A DNA stretch of 64,000 bases from Streptomyces sp. NBC_01275. GTDB lineage: Bacteria; Actinomycetota; Actinomycetes; Streptomycetales; Streptomycetaceae. Below, piece after piece: positions 1-7,706 of the stretch; the stretch's first letter is position 1; every line of letters begins with the position of its first letter. The notes beneath the pieces are model-generated. The model made no database searches. It was not told where the DNA came from and worked only from the letters and a program-made list of their open reading frames with translations. A program made the position numbers and the translations under genes. The stretch is from contig NZ_JAPEOZ010000001.1 in assembly GCF_026340655.1 (NCBI RefSeq), forward strand, positions 7,440,001 to 7,504,000, written 5' to 3'.

Positions 1-1
1 G

Positions 2-94
2 TTCGGGGTGCGCATCGAGGACATCGTCACCGTCACCGAGGACGGCGGCCGACGGCTCAACGACACCACTCGCGAGCTGGTGATAGTGGACTGA
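2..94 (+). CDS. Xaa-Pro aminopeptidase (M24B), C-terminal end only
   Basis: Only the last 30 codons of this gene lie in the window. The peptide ends FGVRIEDIVTVTEDGGRRLN and closes at a TGA. The pattern VRIED-x-x-x-VTEDG is the usual end of aminopeptidase P enzymes, where the Glu of the RIED segment is one of the metal ligands of the pitta-bread fold. The family removes N-terminal residues that precede proline. The kinase-like gene that follows starts 52 bp downstream on the same strand. The assignment rests on this short motif alone. Confidence 0.7.
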   Translation, partial: FGVRIEDIVTVTEDGGRRLNDTTRELVIVD

Positions 95-146
95 GCCACC
101 CCTCCAGGAGCCCCCTGCCACCCACCCGATCGGCGACGGCGCGACC

Positions 147-1097
147 ATGACCCAGGCACCGACACCCACCGCGGACACCGTCCGCCGACTGGTCCGCGCC
201 CTCGTCAAGGAAGGCGGCACGGGCGGCGCCGGCCTCGAGGTGGCGCCCGTCGCCGAGGGCCGGCCCTCGACCTGGTGGGTCGGCGCCCGCCATGTGCTGC
301 GGCTCGCCCCCGACCGCGACGCGGCCGTGCGCCGGCGCCGCGAACTGCGCCTGCGCGACCTCGTGCGCCCGCACCTCCCCCTCGCCGTGCCGACCAGCGT
401 GGCGCACGGCGAGTGGTCGCCCGGACTGACGTACACCCTCGACGTCAAGGTGCCCGGCGGGACGGCCGAGGAGCATGACGTGTCGGCGATCGGCGAGGCC
501 GATCTGGCGGGGCTGCTCGGCGGTCTGCGCGAGGTGCCGCCCCGGCAGGCCGAGGCGCTCGGCGTGCCGCGCGTCGCTCCGCGCTCCCTGGAGGCGCTGC
601 GCCGGATGGCCGTGGCCGCCGCCCAACGCCTCGCCGCCGCCGACGAGTTCGATCCCGCACGTCTGCACCAGCTCACCCCGCCCGGCGCGGCCCAGCTCGC
701 CGCGCAGCCCGCGGCCGCCGTCCTCGTGCATCACCGGCTGCGGGGCGAGCATCTGGTGGTCAGCGCCGACGGCCGGGTGCGCGGTGTCCTCGACTGGACC
801 CAGGCGGTGCTCGGCGACCCCGCCGAGGACATCGCGGGCCTCGGCCTCGCCGTCGGCTCCGGCGCCGCCGTACGCGCCGCCACCCTGGCCGGCTACGGCG
901 CCCGCCCCTGCCTGCGCGGCCTGTGGCTCGCCCGCTGCGACACCGTCGTACGCCTCGCCGAACGTCTCGACGGTCAAGGGGCCGAGTCGCCGACGCTGCT
1001 GCGGACGCAGTTGCGGCGAGCCTGGGAGGCGATCCTGCTGGAACGGGTGACAGAGCTGCGCGAGGACGGCGAGCAGGGGGCGGACGAGGAGCTGTAG
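147..1097 (+). CDS. Aminoglycoside phosphotransferase-fold protein, catalytic Asp replaced
   Basis: A 316-residue protein of the APH/choline-kinase fold. The C-terminal half shows the family pattern: a degenerate Brenner motif HHRLRGEHLVV (about residues 195-205) followed by GVLDWTQAVLGDPAEDIAG (from about 214), where D216 is the metal-binding Asp. In active relatives the first motif reads HxDLxxEHL or HGDLxxxN. Here the catalytic Asp position is Arg197, so the protein may be a pseudokinase or use another chemistry. It lies between an aminopeptidase and treZ (opposite strand). No substrate can be inferred from context. Confidence 0.75.
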   Translation: MTQAPTPTADTVRRLVRALVKEGGTGGAGLEVAPVAEGRPSTWWVGARHVLRLAPDRDAAVRRRRELRLRDLVRPHLPLAVPTSVAHGEWSPGLTYTLDVKVPGGTAEEHDVSAIGEADLAGLLGGLREVPPRQAEALGVPRVAPRSLEALRRMAVAAAQRLAAADEFDPARLHQLTPPGAAQLAAQPAAAVLVHHRLRGEHLVVSADGRVRGVLDWTQAVLGDPAEDIAGLGLAVGSGAAVRAATLAGYGARPCLRGLWLARCDTVVRLAERLDGQGAESPTLLRTQLRRAWEAILLERVTELREDGEQGADEEL

Positions 1098-1208
1098 GGC
1101 GGCGGGCGGGGACAAGGGCGGCGAGTGCGGGGCGGCGGAGGCGCGGTAAGGCGGGGGGCGAGGGCGGCGGGTGAGGGCTGTGGGCGGTGTGGCGGCCCTG
1201 GAAGGCTC

Positions 1209-2954
1209 TCAGTCCTGTTCCAGGATCACGCACGCCTCCGCGGGCACATGCAGCAGACCGTCCGGTCCGGGGGCCTGGACCGGCTCCCAGGCGGCCAGTA
1301 CGCGCGCGGGGTGCGGGCCCAGGGGGAGGGCGGCCGGCTCCTTGCCGAGGTTCACGGCCACCCGGACGTCCCCGCGCCGGAAGGCCAGCCAGCGGGCCTG
1401 TGCGTCGTAGGCGACCTTGGTGTCGGCGAGGTCGGGGTCGGTGAGGTCCGCCAGTCGGCGGCGCAGCGCGATCAGCTCGCGGTACCAGGCCAGCACGCGC
1501 GCGTGGGGCTCGCGCTGCGGCTCGGACCAGTCCAGACAGGAGCGCTCGCGCGTCGCCGGGTCCTGCGGGTCCGGCACGTCCTCCTCGGCCCAGCCGTGCG
1601 CGGCGAACTCCCGCCGCCTGCCCCGCCGTACCGCCTCGGCGAGCTCCGGGTCGGTGTGGTCGGTGAAGTACTGCCAGGGCGTGCCCGCCGCCCACTCCTC
1701 GCCCATGAACAGCATCGGCGTGAACGGGGAGGTCAGGGTCAGGGTCGCCGCGCACGCCAGCAGACCGGGGGAGAGGGACGCCGCGAGCCGGTCGCCCTGG
1801 GCGCGGTTGCCGACCTGGTCGTGGGTCTGGGAGTAGCCCAGCAGCCGGTGCGCGGGCACCCGGGAACGGTCCAGCGGGCGTCCGTGGCGGCGGCCCCGGA
1901 AGCTCGAGTACGTGCCGTCGTGGAAGAAGCCGCCGGTGAGGGTCTTGGCGAGCGCGGCGAAGGGGTCGCGCGCGAAGTCGGCGTAGTACGCCTGGGACTC
2001 GCCGGTGAGCGCCGTGTGCAGGGCGTGGTGGAAGTCGTCGTTCCACTGGGCGTGCAGGCCCAGGCCGCCCTGCTTGCGGGCGGTGACGAACCGCGGGTCG
2101 TTCAGGTCGGCCTCGGCGATCAGGAACAGCGGCCGACCCGCCTCGGCGGCCAAGGCGTCCACCGCCGTCGACAGCTCCTCCAGGAAGTGGCACGCGCGTG
2201 TGTCCGCCAGCTCGTGCACCGCGTCCAGCCGCAGCCCGTCCAGCCGGTAGTCGCGCAGCCACGCCAGCGCGCTGCCCAGCAGATACGCGCGCACCTCGTC
2301 CGAGCCGGGCGCGTCCAGGTTGACCGCGGAGCCCCAGGGCGTGTGGTGCCGGTCCGTGAAGTACGGGCCGAACACCGGCAGATAGTTGCCGGCCGGGCCC
2401 AGATGGTTGTGCACGACGTCCAGGACCACGCCCAGACCCAGCTCATGGGCCCGGTCGACGAACCGCTTCAGCGCCTCGGGGCCCCCGTACGGCTCGTGCA
2501 CCGCCCACAGCGCCACCCCGTCGTACCCCCAGCCGTGCCGGCCGGGGAACGGGCACAGGGGCATCAGCTCGACGTGGGTGACGCCGAGGGCCACGAGGTG
2601 CTCCAGCCGCCCGGCGGCCGCGTCCAGCGTGCCCTCGGGGGTGTACGTGCCCACGTGCAGCTCGTAGAGGACCGCGCCGGGCAGCGGGCGGCCGGACCAC
2701 GGCGCCCGCCAGGCGTGGCGGCCGTGGTCGACGACCGCGCTCAGGCCGTCCGGTCCGTCCGGCTGCCGGCGCGAGCGCGGATCGGGCCGCACGGGGCCGT
2801 CGTCCACCGCGAAGCCGTACCGGGCGCCGTCCCCGGCCTCCGCCTCGCCGGTCCACCACCCCGCCCGCTGCGGATCGCGCTCCAACGCGCGCGTGACGCC
2901 CTCGCACCGGAGTGTCACCCGTTCGGCCTGCGGCGCCCACACCTCGAACTGCAC
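1209..2954 (-). CDS. treZ: Malto-oligosyltrehalose trehalohydrolase
   Basis: A 581-residue GH13 enzyme that releases trehalose from the malto-oligosyltrehalose made by TreY. It starts with an N-terminal beta-sandwich (FEVWAPQAERV). Next come the GH13 conserved regions: GLGVVLDVVHNHLGPAGNYL, LDGLRLDAVHEL with the nucleophile Asp, LFLIAEADLND with the acid/base Glu, and SQTHDQVGNR. The length is normal for TreZ. The start is a GTG. The gene diverges from the FHA gene across about 210 bp. treY and glgX, its pathway partners, lie further downstream on the same strand but are separated from it by about 4.7 kb of unrelated genes. Confidence 0.95.
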   Translation of the reverse strand: MQFEVWAPQAERVTLRCEGVTRALERDPQRAGWWTGEAEAGDGARYGFAVDDGPVRPDPRSRRQPDGPDGLSAVVDHGRHAWRAPWSGRPLPGAVLYELHVGTYTPEGTLDAAAGRLEHLVALGVTHVELMPLCPFPGRHGWGYDGVALWAVHEPYGGPEALKRFVDRAHELGLGVVLDVVHNHLGPAGNYLPVFGPYFTDRHHTPWGSAVNLDAPGSDEVRAYLLGSALAWLRDYRLDGLRLDAVHELADTRACHFLEELSTAVDALAAEAGRPLFLIAEADLNDPRFVTARKQGGLGLHAQWNDDFHHALHTALTGESQAYYADFARDPFAALAKTLTGGFFHDGTYSSFRGRRHGRPLDRSRVPAHRLLGYSQTHDQVGNRAQGDRLAASLSPGLLACAATLTLTSPFTPMLFMGEEWAAGTPWQYFTDHTDPELAEAVRRGRRREFAAHGWAEEDVPDPQDPATRERSCLDWSEPQREPHARVLAWYRELIALRRRLADLTDPDLADTKVAYDAQARWLAFRRGDVRVAVNLGKEPAALPLGPHPARVLAAWEPVQAPGPDGLLHVPAEACVILEQD

Positions 2955-3163
2955 GGACGGTCCCCTTCGTCAGCTCGGCTTCGTCTTCCCACCGTCATGT
3001 AGCCCGTCCATCGTGCTGCACGCGGGATCAATCCGCTGTGGGAACAGCCCTCTTCACGGCGGGTGTCGCGATGTCCTCTGCGGCGGGGCCGCGGGGCACG
3101 CGCGCGTGGGGGCGATTTCACGTCTTCTGGACACCCGCGGTTCACTGACCGACAATCACCAGC

Positions 3164-3715
3164 GTGACGTCGTCTTTCGAGTTCAACACGTACCCCGCGC
3201 GCCTGTCGGATGCGGAGCGCGACAGGGCGCTGAAGGTGCTCCGTGACGGCGTCGCCATGGGCCGGCTGTCGCACGACACGTTCATCCGGCGCATGGAGCT
3301 GGCGCTTTCCGCACGTCGCACCGACGAACTCGCCGTCCTCACCGCCGACCTGCCCAAGGAGAGCCGCCTCTCGCGCGTCGTCTTCGGCAGCGTCGAGGCG
3401 GTCTCCGGCTTCACCGTCCGGCTGCGCCGGGCCTGGCAGGCCGAGCGGCTGCCCAAGCTGCTGCTCCCGCACCCCGGCACCGACCAGGCGCTGCGCATCG
3501 GGCGGGATCCCGCGAGCGGCCTCAGACTGACCCACGAGAGCGTCTCGCGCGTGCACGCCGAACTCAGGCGCCAGGGCGGGATGTGGATCCTGCGCGACCT
3601 CGGCTCGACCAACGGCACCACCGTCAACGGCCGCCGCGTCATCGGCGCGGCCGTCGTCCGCGAGGGCGACCAAGTCGCCTTCGGCCGGACGGCGTTCCGG
3701 CTCTCGGCGAACTGA
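3164..3715 (+). CDS. DUF1707 and FHA domain protein
   Basis: A 183-residue protein. Residues 1-65 are a DUF1707 domain (RLSDAERDRALKVLRDGVA, then RMELALSARRTDELAVLTADLP), a short actinobacterial module often joined to membrane or signalling parts. Residues about 100-180 are an FHA domain with its phosphothreonine-reading signature: LRIGRDPASGLRL, SVSRVHAEL and DLGSTNGTTVNG. It probably binds a phosphothreonine partner of a Ser/Thr kinase. A GACAAT box ends 7 nt before the GTG start, compatible with a leaderless transcript. The stop codon overlaps the first copy of a 23-bp tandem repeat. Confidence 0.88.
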   Translation: MTSSFEFNTYPARLSDAERDRALKVLRDGVAMGRLSHDTFIRRMELALSARRTDELAVLTADLPKESRLSRVVFGSVEAVSGFTVRLRRAWQAERLPKLLLPHPGTDQALRIGRDPASGLRLTHESVSRVHAELRRQGGMWILRDLGSTNGTTVNGRRVIGAAVVREGDQVAFGRTAFRLSAN

Positions 3716-3816
3716 TCCGAAACCCACCTGGGAACCGATCCGAAACCCACCTGGGAACCGATCCGAAACCCACCTGGGAACCGATCCGAAACCCACCTGG
3801 GAACCGATCCGAAACC
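3714..3816. repeat. 23-bp tandem repeat, four exact copies plus a partial fifth
   Basis: Four identical 23-bp units (GATCCGAAACCCACCTGGGA plus ACC) follow one another at 3714, 3737, 3760 and 3783, and a fifth copy breaks off after about 11 bp. The first copy begins inside the TGA of the FHA gene. The tract ends about 75 bp before the next gene. There are no spacers, so this is not a CRISPR. The perfect copy identity points to recent slippage or unequal exchange. Confidence 0.95.
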
Positions 3817-3889
3817 GCCTTCGGAACTGTTCCGGCCCAAGTCTCCTCACCCGTCGCGGTGTTGACGTACCCCGATCCCATGACTCACT

Positions 3890-5293
3890 GTGCGTACACC
3901 AGACACGCCCGGTGAACCGACGGCCCGCCTGTGGAGGTGTGCCCTGCCGCCACTCCTCCGCTATCCGACCGTGGACGACCTCGCGGCCCAGGCGGCCGCG
4001 CTCGCCGCTCGCCGCCCCCGGGACGCCCGGCTGCGGCGCGTCGGGGTCTCCCGCGCGGGCACGCCCCTGTGGCTGCTCTCCCTCGGCCGGGGCGCCCGTC
4101 AGGCCCTCGTCGTCGCCGGACCGCACGCCAACGAGCCCGTCGGCGGCGCCACCGTCCTGCGGCTGGCCGAACGTGTCCTGGCCGACCCCCGGCTCACCGA
4201 GGGCGCCGACGCCACCTGGAACCTGCTGCTGTGCCTCGACCCCGACGGGCTGCGCCGCAACGAGGGCTGGCTGGCCGGCCCCTACAGCCTCGGCCGCTAC
4301 TTCCGGAACTTCTTCCGGCCCGGCTTCCACGAACAGCCCGAATGGCTGCCCGACGGCGCGGCCGCCGCCGCGCTGCCCGAGACCCGGGCGCTGCTCGGCC
4401 TCCAGGACGAACTGAAACCTTTCTTCCAGTGCTCGCTGCACGGCGTCGACGTCGGCGGCGCCTTCGTCGAACTGACCCGCGACCTGCCCGGCCTCTCCGC
4501 GCGCGTCGCCCACACCGCCGCCCGCCTCGGCATCCCCCGCGAACTCGGCGCCTACGACACCCTGTACTGGCCCGCGCTGGGACCCGCCGTCTACCGGATC
4601 CCGCCGCCGCGCCCGCGCGACCTGGCCGCCGCCATCACCGAGGCCGCCGTCGAGTCGACCTGGTACCACCCGCACCGGCACGGCACGGTCACCGCGATCG
4701 TCGAAGCGCCCATGTGGGGCGTGAGCGCCGTCGAGGACGACTCCCCGCCCGCCGACCGGGACGCGGTGCTGCGCGCCGTGAGCCGGGCCCTGCGCCACGA
4801 CACACGTCTCCTGGAGCGCATCCTCACGCGCGTGCGGCCCCATTTCACCGGCGTCCCCGACGCGGCGCGGTTGCTCGCCCCGGTCGACGACTACCTCCTG
4901 GTCTGCCCCGGGCTCGCCGACGCCTGGGATCCCGACACCGCCGACCCCGCCCGTCCGCTGCCGCCCCTCAGCACCGCCCATCTGACGGCCCTGCACATCG
5001 CCGGCCGGCGGATCTCCGTACGGACGGCGGGCCTGCTGCGCCAGCTGGTCGCCGGCTCGGGGCACGACCCCTGCGACGCGCTGCCGGAGCTGGACGGGCT
5101 GATCGACGGGTGGTGCGCCGCCTACCTCGACGACTGCGGGGCGCGCTGGATCCCCGTCGCGCGCCAGGTCGAGTACCAGGCGAGGGTGGTGCTCGCCGCG
5201 TTCGAACTGGCCGGCCGGGCCGGCGCCGCCCCCGCACGTTCGGGTGAGTCGGGCTGGGGTACGCGGCCCGCCGTGCCGATGCACGGGGAATGA
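3890..5293 (+). CDS. M14 family zinc carboxypeptidase (paralogue 1)
   Basis: A 467-residue M14 metallopeptidase. Zinc ligands are recognisable: HANE (H79 and E82, inside VVAGPHANEPVGG), a third His in CSLHGVDVGGAF, and the catalytic Glu in AIVEAPMWG. There is no signal peptide, so a cytoplasmic role, for example trimming cell-wall peptides or gamma-glutamyl compounds, is more likely than secretion. A close paralogue lies on the opposite strand at 6091-7359, with the same ANEP, LHG and VEVPMW motifs. The GTG start at 3890 is the only good one in frame. The stop overlaps the ATG of the inhibitor gene (ATGA). Confidence 0.85.
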   Translation: MRTPDTPGEPTARLWRCALPPLLRYPTVDDLAAQAAALAARRPRDARLRRVGVSRAGTPLWLLSLGRGARQALVVAGPHANEPVGGATVLRLAERVLADPRLTEGADATWNLLLCLDPDGLRRNEGWLAGPYSLGRYFRNFFRPGFHEQPEWLPDGAAAAALPETRALLGLQDELKPFFQCSLHGVDVGGAFVELTRDLPGLSARVAHTAARLGIPRELGAYDTLYWPALGPAVYRIPPPRPRDLAAAITEAAVESTWYHPHRHGTVTAIVEAPMWGVSAVEDDSPPADRDAVLRAVSRALRHDTRLLERILTRVRPHFTGVPDAARLLAPVDDYLLVCPGLADAWDPDTADPARPLPPLSTAHLTALHIAGRRISVRTAGLLRQLVAGSGHDPCDALPELDGLIDGWCAAYLDDCGARWIPVARQVEYQARVVLAAFELAGRAGAAPARSGESGWGTRPAVPMHGE

Positions 5294-5802
5294 AGCTCCT
5301 CTCAGCCGTCTCCTCGGCCTTTCCCCCGGCCTTCCCCCCGGCCGTCCCCTCGCCCCTCCTCTCGGCCACCGCGCTGCGGCGCGCCCTGCCGGCCGTGGCC
5401 ACGGCCGCCCTCCTGCTCGCCGTCGGCGTCGCCCCGGCCCAGGCCCAGGCGGCCTCCCCGGACGCCCTCCCCGGCAACTGGCTCCAGCTCACGCTCACCC
5501 ACGGCACCTCCCAGTCCCGCGACACCCGCGGCGTCCTGCTGCTGTGCGACCCGCCCCAGGGCCACTCCCGCGCCGCCGAGGCCTGCGCGGCCCTGACGAC
5601 GGCGAACGGCGACGTCGACGCCGTGGCGGGGCCCGGCGACCGCGTCTGCCCGCTCATGTACGCCCCGGTGACCGCCCGCGCGCACGGCCAGTGGAACGGC
5701 CGTCCGGTCGAGTACGCGCGGACCTTCGGCAACGACTGCGAGATGGAGGCGCTGACGGGCGCGGTCTTCGCCCTGGACGACGAGCAGGTCCCCGAGGTCT
5801 GA
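5290..5802 (+). CDS. Subtilisin inhibitor-like (SSI family) secreted protease inhibitor
   Basis: A 170-residue precursor with a long signal peptide that ends in a hydrophobic segment and AQAQA. The mature part has the four SSI cysteines (LLLC, EAC, RVC, NDC), which form two disulfides. The reactive-site loop reads CPLMYAPV. By alignment with classical SSI (CPMVYDPV) the P1 residue is Leu122 rather than Met, which would suit subtilisin- or chymotrypsin-like targets. Such inhibitors are abundant extracellular proteins of Streptomyces. The ATG overlaps the stop of the M14 gene, suggesting translational coupling although one product is cytoplasmic and the other secreted. Confidence 0.93.
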   Translation: MKLLSAVSSAFPPAFPPAVPSPLLSATALRRALPAVATAALLLAVGVAPAQAQAASPDALPGNWLQLTLTHGTSQSRDTRGVLLLCDPPQGHSRAAEACAALTTANGDVDAVAGPGDRVCPLMYAPVTARAHGQWNGRPVEYARTFGNDCEMEALTGAVFALDDEQVPEV

Positions 5803-5825
5803 GCCGACCGGCCGAACGGGTCCCG

Positions 5826-5945
5826 GCTCACACGCGCGTGTGGCGTCGGGTTCGGGCTCACACGCGCGTGTGGCGTCGGGTTCGGGCTCACACGCACGCG
5901 TGGCGTCGGGTTCGGGCACACACGCACGCGTGGCGTCGGATCCGG
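5826..5945. repeat. 30-bp tandem repeat with internal palindrome, four copies
   Basis: Four 30-bp units start at 5826, 5856, 5886 and 5916, right after the inhibitor gene. The first two copies carry the perfect palindrome CACACGCGCGTGTG, and the others a decayed form. A further hairpin follows at about 5950-5990 (GCGCGTGTGTGTGCC paired with GGCACACACGCGC). The tract fills most of the gap between two convergent genes and could act as a bidirectional transcription terminator. The rest of the gap up to 6090 holds loose copies of CCTACGCCGTCC and no gene. Confidence 0.9.
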
Positions 5946-6090
5946 TCGCCCGCGCGTGTGTGTGCCGACGGGTTCGGGCACACACGCGCGGGCCCGAACC
6001 CGCCACGCCCTACGTCGTCCTGTCTCCCCGTCGCCCTACGCCGTCCCCGCGTGCCTCCCCCTACGCCGTCCGCGCCCCCGCCCCCGGCGC

Positions 6091-7359
6091 CTACGCTGCC
6101 CCGTCGCTCCAGGCCGCGCCCGCGCGCGCGTGCAGGGCCGCCGCGACGACCGTGCCTGACTGGTGCTCCACCTGGTGCTCCAGGGGCACCCAGCGGGCGT
6201 GGAAGCGCTCGGCGAAGGCGTCGCTCCAGGTCCCCACGAGCTGTTCGAGGCGCGGGGCCGCATGGTCGTCGCTCGCCTGCAGGACCCGCCACAGCATCGC
6301 GGCCGCCCGCAGCGGCAGCCGGCGGGCGAAGGCGTCCACGCTGCCGACGTACGCCATCGTCGTGTCGGCCGGCGGCGTGTGGGTCCAGTCCGCGGCCAGC
6401 CCCGGCACCAGCTCCAGCGCCCACCGGGCCGCCCGCAGCAGCGGCCCGTCGACGCCGTCCAGGCGCGGCAGCGCCTCGTCGAGCACCCGCTCCACCTCGT
6501 GCGCGTCCCGCAGCAGCCGCACCGCCAGGCGCCGGATCGCACGGGCCGGGGCCGGATGCGGGGCCGGGTCGTCCACCAGGTCGCTCGCCCACATCGGCAC
6601 CTCCACGACCGCGGTCAGGCCGCCGTAGCGATGGGCGTGGTACCAGGTGCTGTGCCGTGCGTCGTCCGGCATGCTCGGGTAGGCCGCGTCCGCCCCGGGA
6701 GCCGGCATCACATGCACGCCGGGCCCGGACGCGGGCCAGCCCGCCGCGTCGGAGGCCCCGGTCTCCACCGGGATGTGCAACCGCGCCGCGGACTTGACGA
6801 ACGGCTCGGCCAGCCCCGGGATGTCCTTCGTCAACTGCACCCAGCTGCCGCCGAGATCGGTGCCGTGCAGGGTCACCTGGAGGTAGGGCCGCAGCTCGTC
6901 GATGACCCGGGTCAGCGCGCGCGTCTCGGGCGGCAGCCGGTGGGGCGGCAGCACGGCGGGCGACCACTCCGGCTGCTCCGGGCCCGCCGGCCGGAAGAAC
7001 CCCAGGTGGTAGTCGAGCAGGCTGCGCGGCGCCGGGGTCACATGCAGACTCGCCCCGTCGGGGTCCGCGCACAGCAGGAAGTGCCAGGAGGTATCGCTGC
7101 GCAACTCCCGCTCGTACAGCACCCGTTCGGCCAGGGCCAGCAGCGTCGAGCCGCCCGTCGGCTCGTTCGCGTGGGCCCCCGCGACGACGAGCACGGCACG
7201 CCGGGCCTGTCCCACGGACAGCAGATGCAGGGGCCGGCCCGCCCGGGAGACTCCCACCTGTCGCAGGGCGCACAAGCCGGGTCGAAGCGCGGCCAACGCC
7301 CGGGCTGAGCAGGTCAGTTCGGTCACCGTGGGGTAGCGCAGCTCCGGCAGGAGACTCAC
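6091..7359 (-). CDS. M14 family zinc carboxypeptidase (paralogue 2)
   Basis: A 422-residue paralogue of the M14 protein at 3890-5293. The zinc motif is HANE (H63, E66 in VVAGAHANEPTGG), the third ligand lies in TLHGTDLGGSW, and the catalytic Glu is in AVVEVPMWA. It begins MSLLPELRYPTV without a signal peptide. The two copies face each other across the inhibitor gene and a repeat tract, as expected from an old inverted duplication. It has the same orientation as treY, whose stop lies 347 bp upstream, so it may share part of that transcript. Confidence 0.85.
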   Translation of the reverse strand: MSLLPELRYPTVTELTCSARALAALRPGLCALRQVGVSRAGRPLHLLSVGQARRAVLVVAGAHANEPTGGSTLLALAERVLYERELRSDTSWHFLLCADPDGASLHVTPAPRSLLDYHLGFFRPAGPEQPEWSPAVLPPHRLPPETRALTRVIDELRPYLQVTLHGTDLGGSWVQLTKDIPGLAEPFVKSAARLHIPVETGASDAAGWPASGPGVHVMPAPGADAAYPSMPDDARHSTWYHAHRYGGLTAVVEVPMWASDLVDDPAPHPAPARAIRRLAVRLLRDAHEVERVLDEALPRLDGVDGPLLRAARWALELVPGLAADWTHTPPADTTMAYVGSVDAFARRLPLRAAAMLWRVLQASDDHAAPRLEQLVGTWSDAFAERFHARWVPLEHQVEHQSGTVVAAALHARAGAAWSDGAA

Positions 7360-7474
7360 CCCCGTACGCGTCCGCCAGGCCTTCGCCTCCGCAGTACCCC
7401 ACGGACGCGGGGAACTGTCAAGAACGCCCGAGGGCGGCTCCAGGGGGCGTCCGGAAGCACGCGCCGACGGCCGT

Positions 7475-7655
7475 CACAACGGGTGCGTGCCGCGCCCCCG
7501 CGCCGCCGGTGCTCGCGGTCGACGAGGCAGCACGTGATCCGCCAGTCGGGCAGTCCCGCGCCCTCGGCCCCTTCTCCCGCGCCCCCGCCGTTACCCGCGC
7601 CGAGCCGCGCGACGTACGCCCGCCGGTGCTTGATCCGAGGCAGCTCCTCTCCCTC
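7475..7655 (-). pseudogene. Remnant of a GNAT acetyltransferase
   Basis: On the minus strand this intergenic stretch still encodes EELPRIKHRRAY and, about 20 residues on, GLPDWRITCCLVDREHRRRG. These match consecutive parts of small Streptomyces GNAT acetyltransferases (the RITCFFVD-x-x-xRRRG segment contains the acetyl-CoA loop). The N-terminal half and everything after the loop are missing, and the reading degenerates into Arg-rich nonsense. A polypyrimidine tract (plus strand, 7644-7692, one purine) lies directly upstream of the fragment. The gap 7360-7706 contains nothing else I recognise. Confidence 0.62.
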
Positions 7656-7706
7656 TCCTCTCCCTCTCCCCACCTCTTCTCTTCTCCTCTTCGTTTCCGT
7701 GCCCGC

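Noticed and set aside
3714..3816. Repeat tract considered as a CRISPR array
   Set aside because: Copies are contiguous with no spacers and no cas genes are present.
2915..5284. Minus-strand open frame of 789 codons
   Set aside because: It is antisense to the FHA and M14 genes and crosses the 23-bp repeat, giving repeated GSQVGFGSV-type nonsense.
5826..5990. Palindromic repeats considered as a replication origin or attachment site
   Set aside because: No replication or integrase gene is nearby, and the tract is typical of a gene-end repeat.
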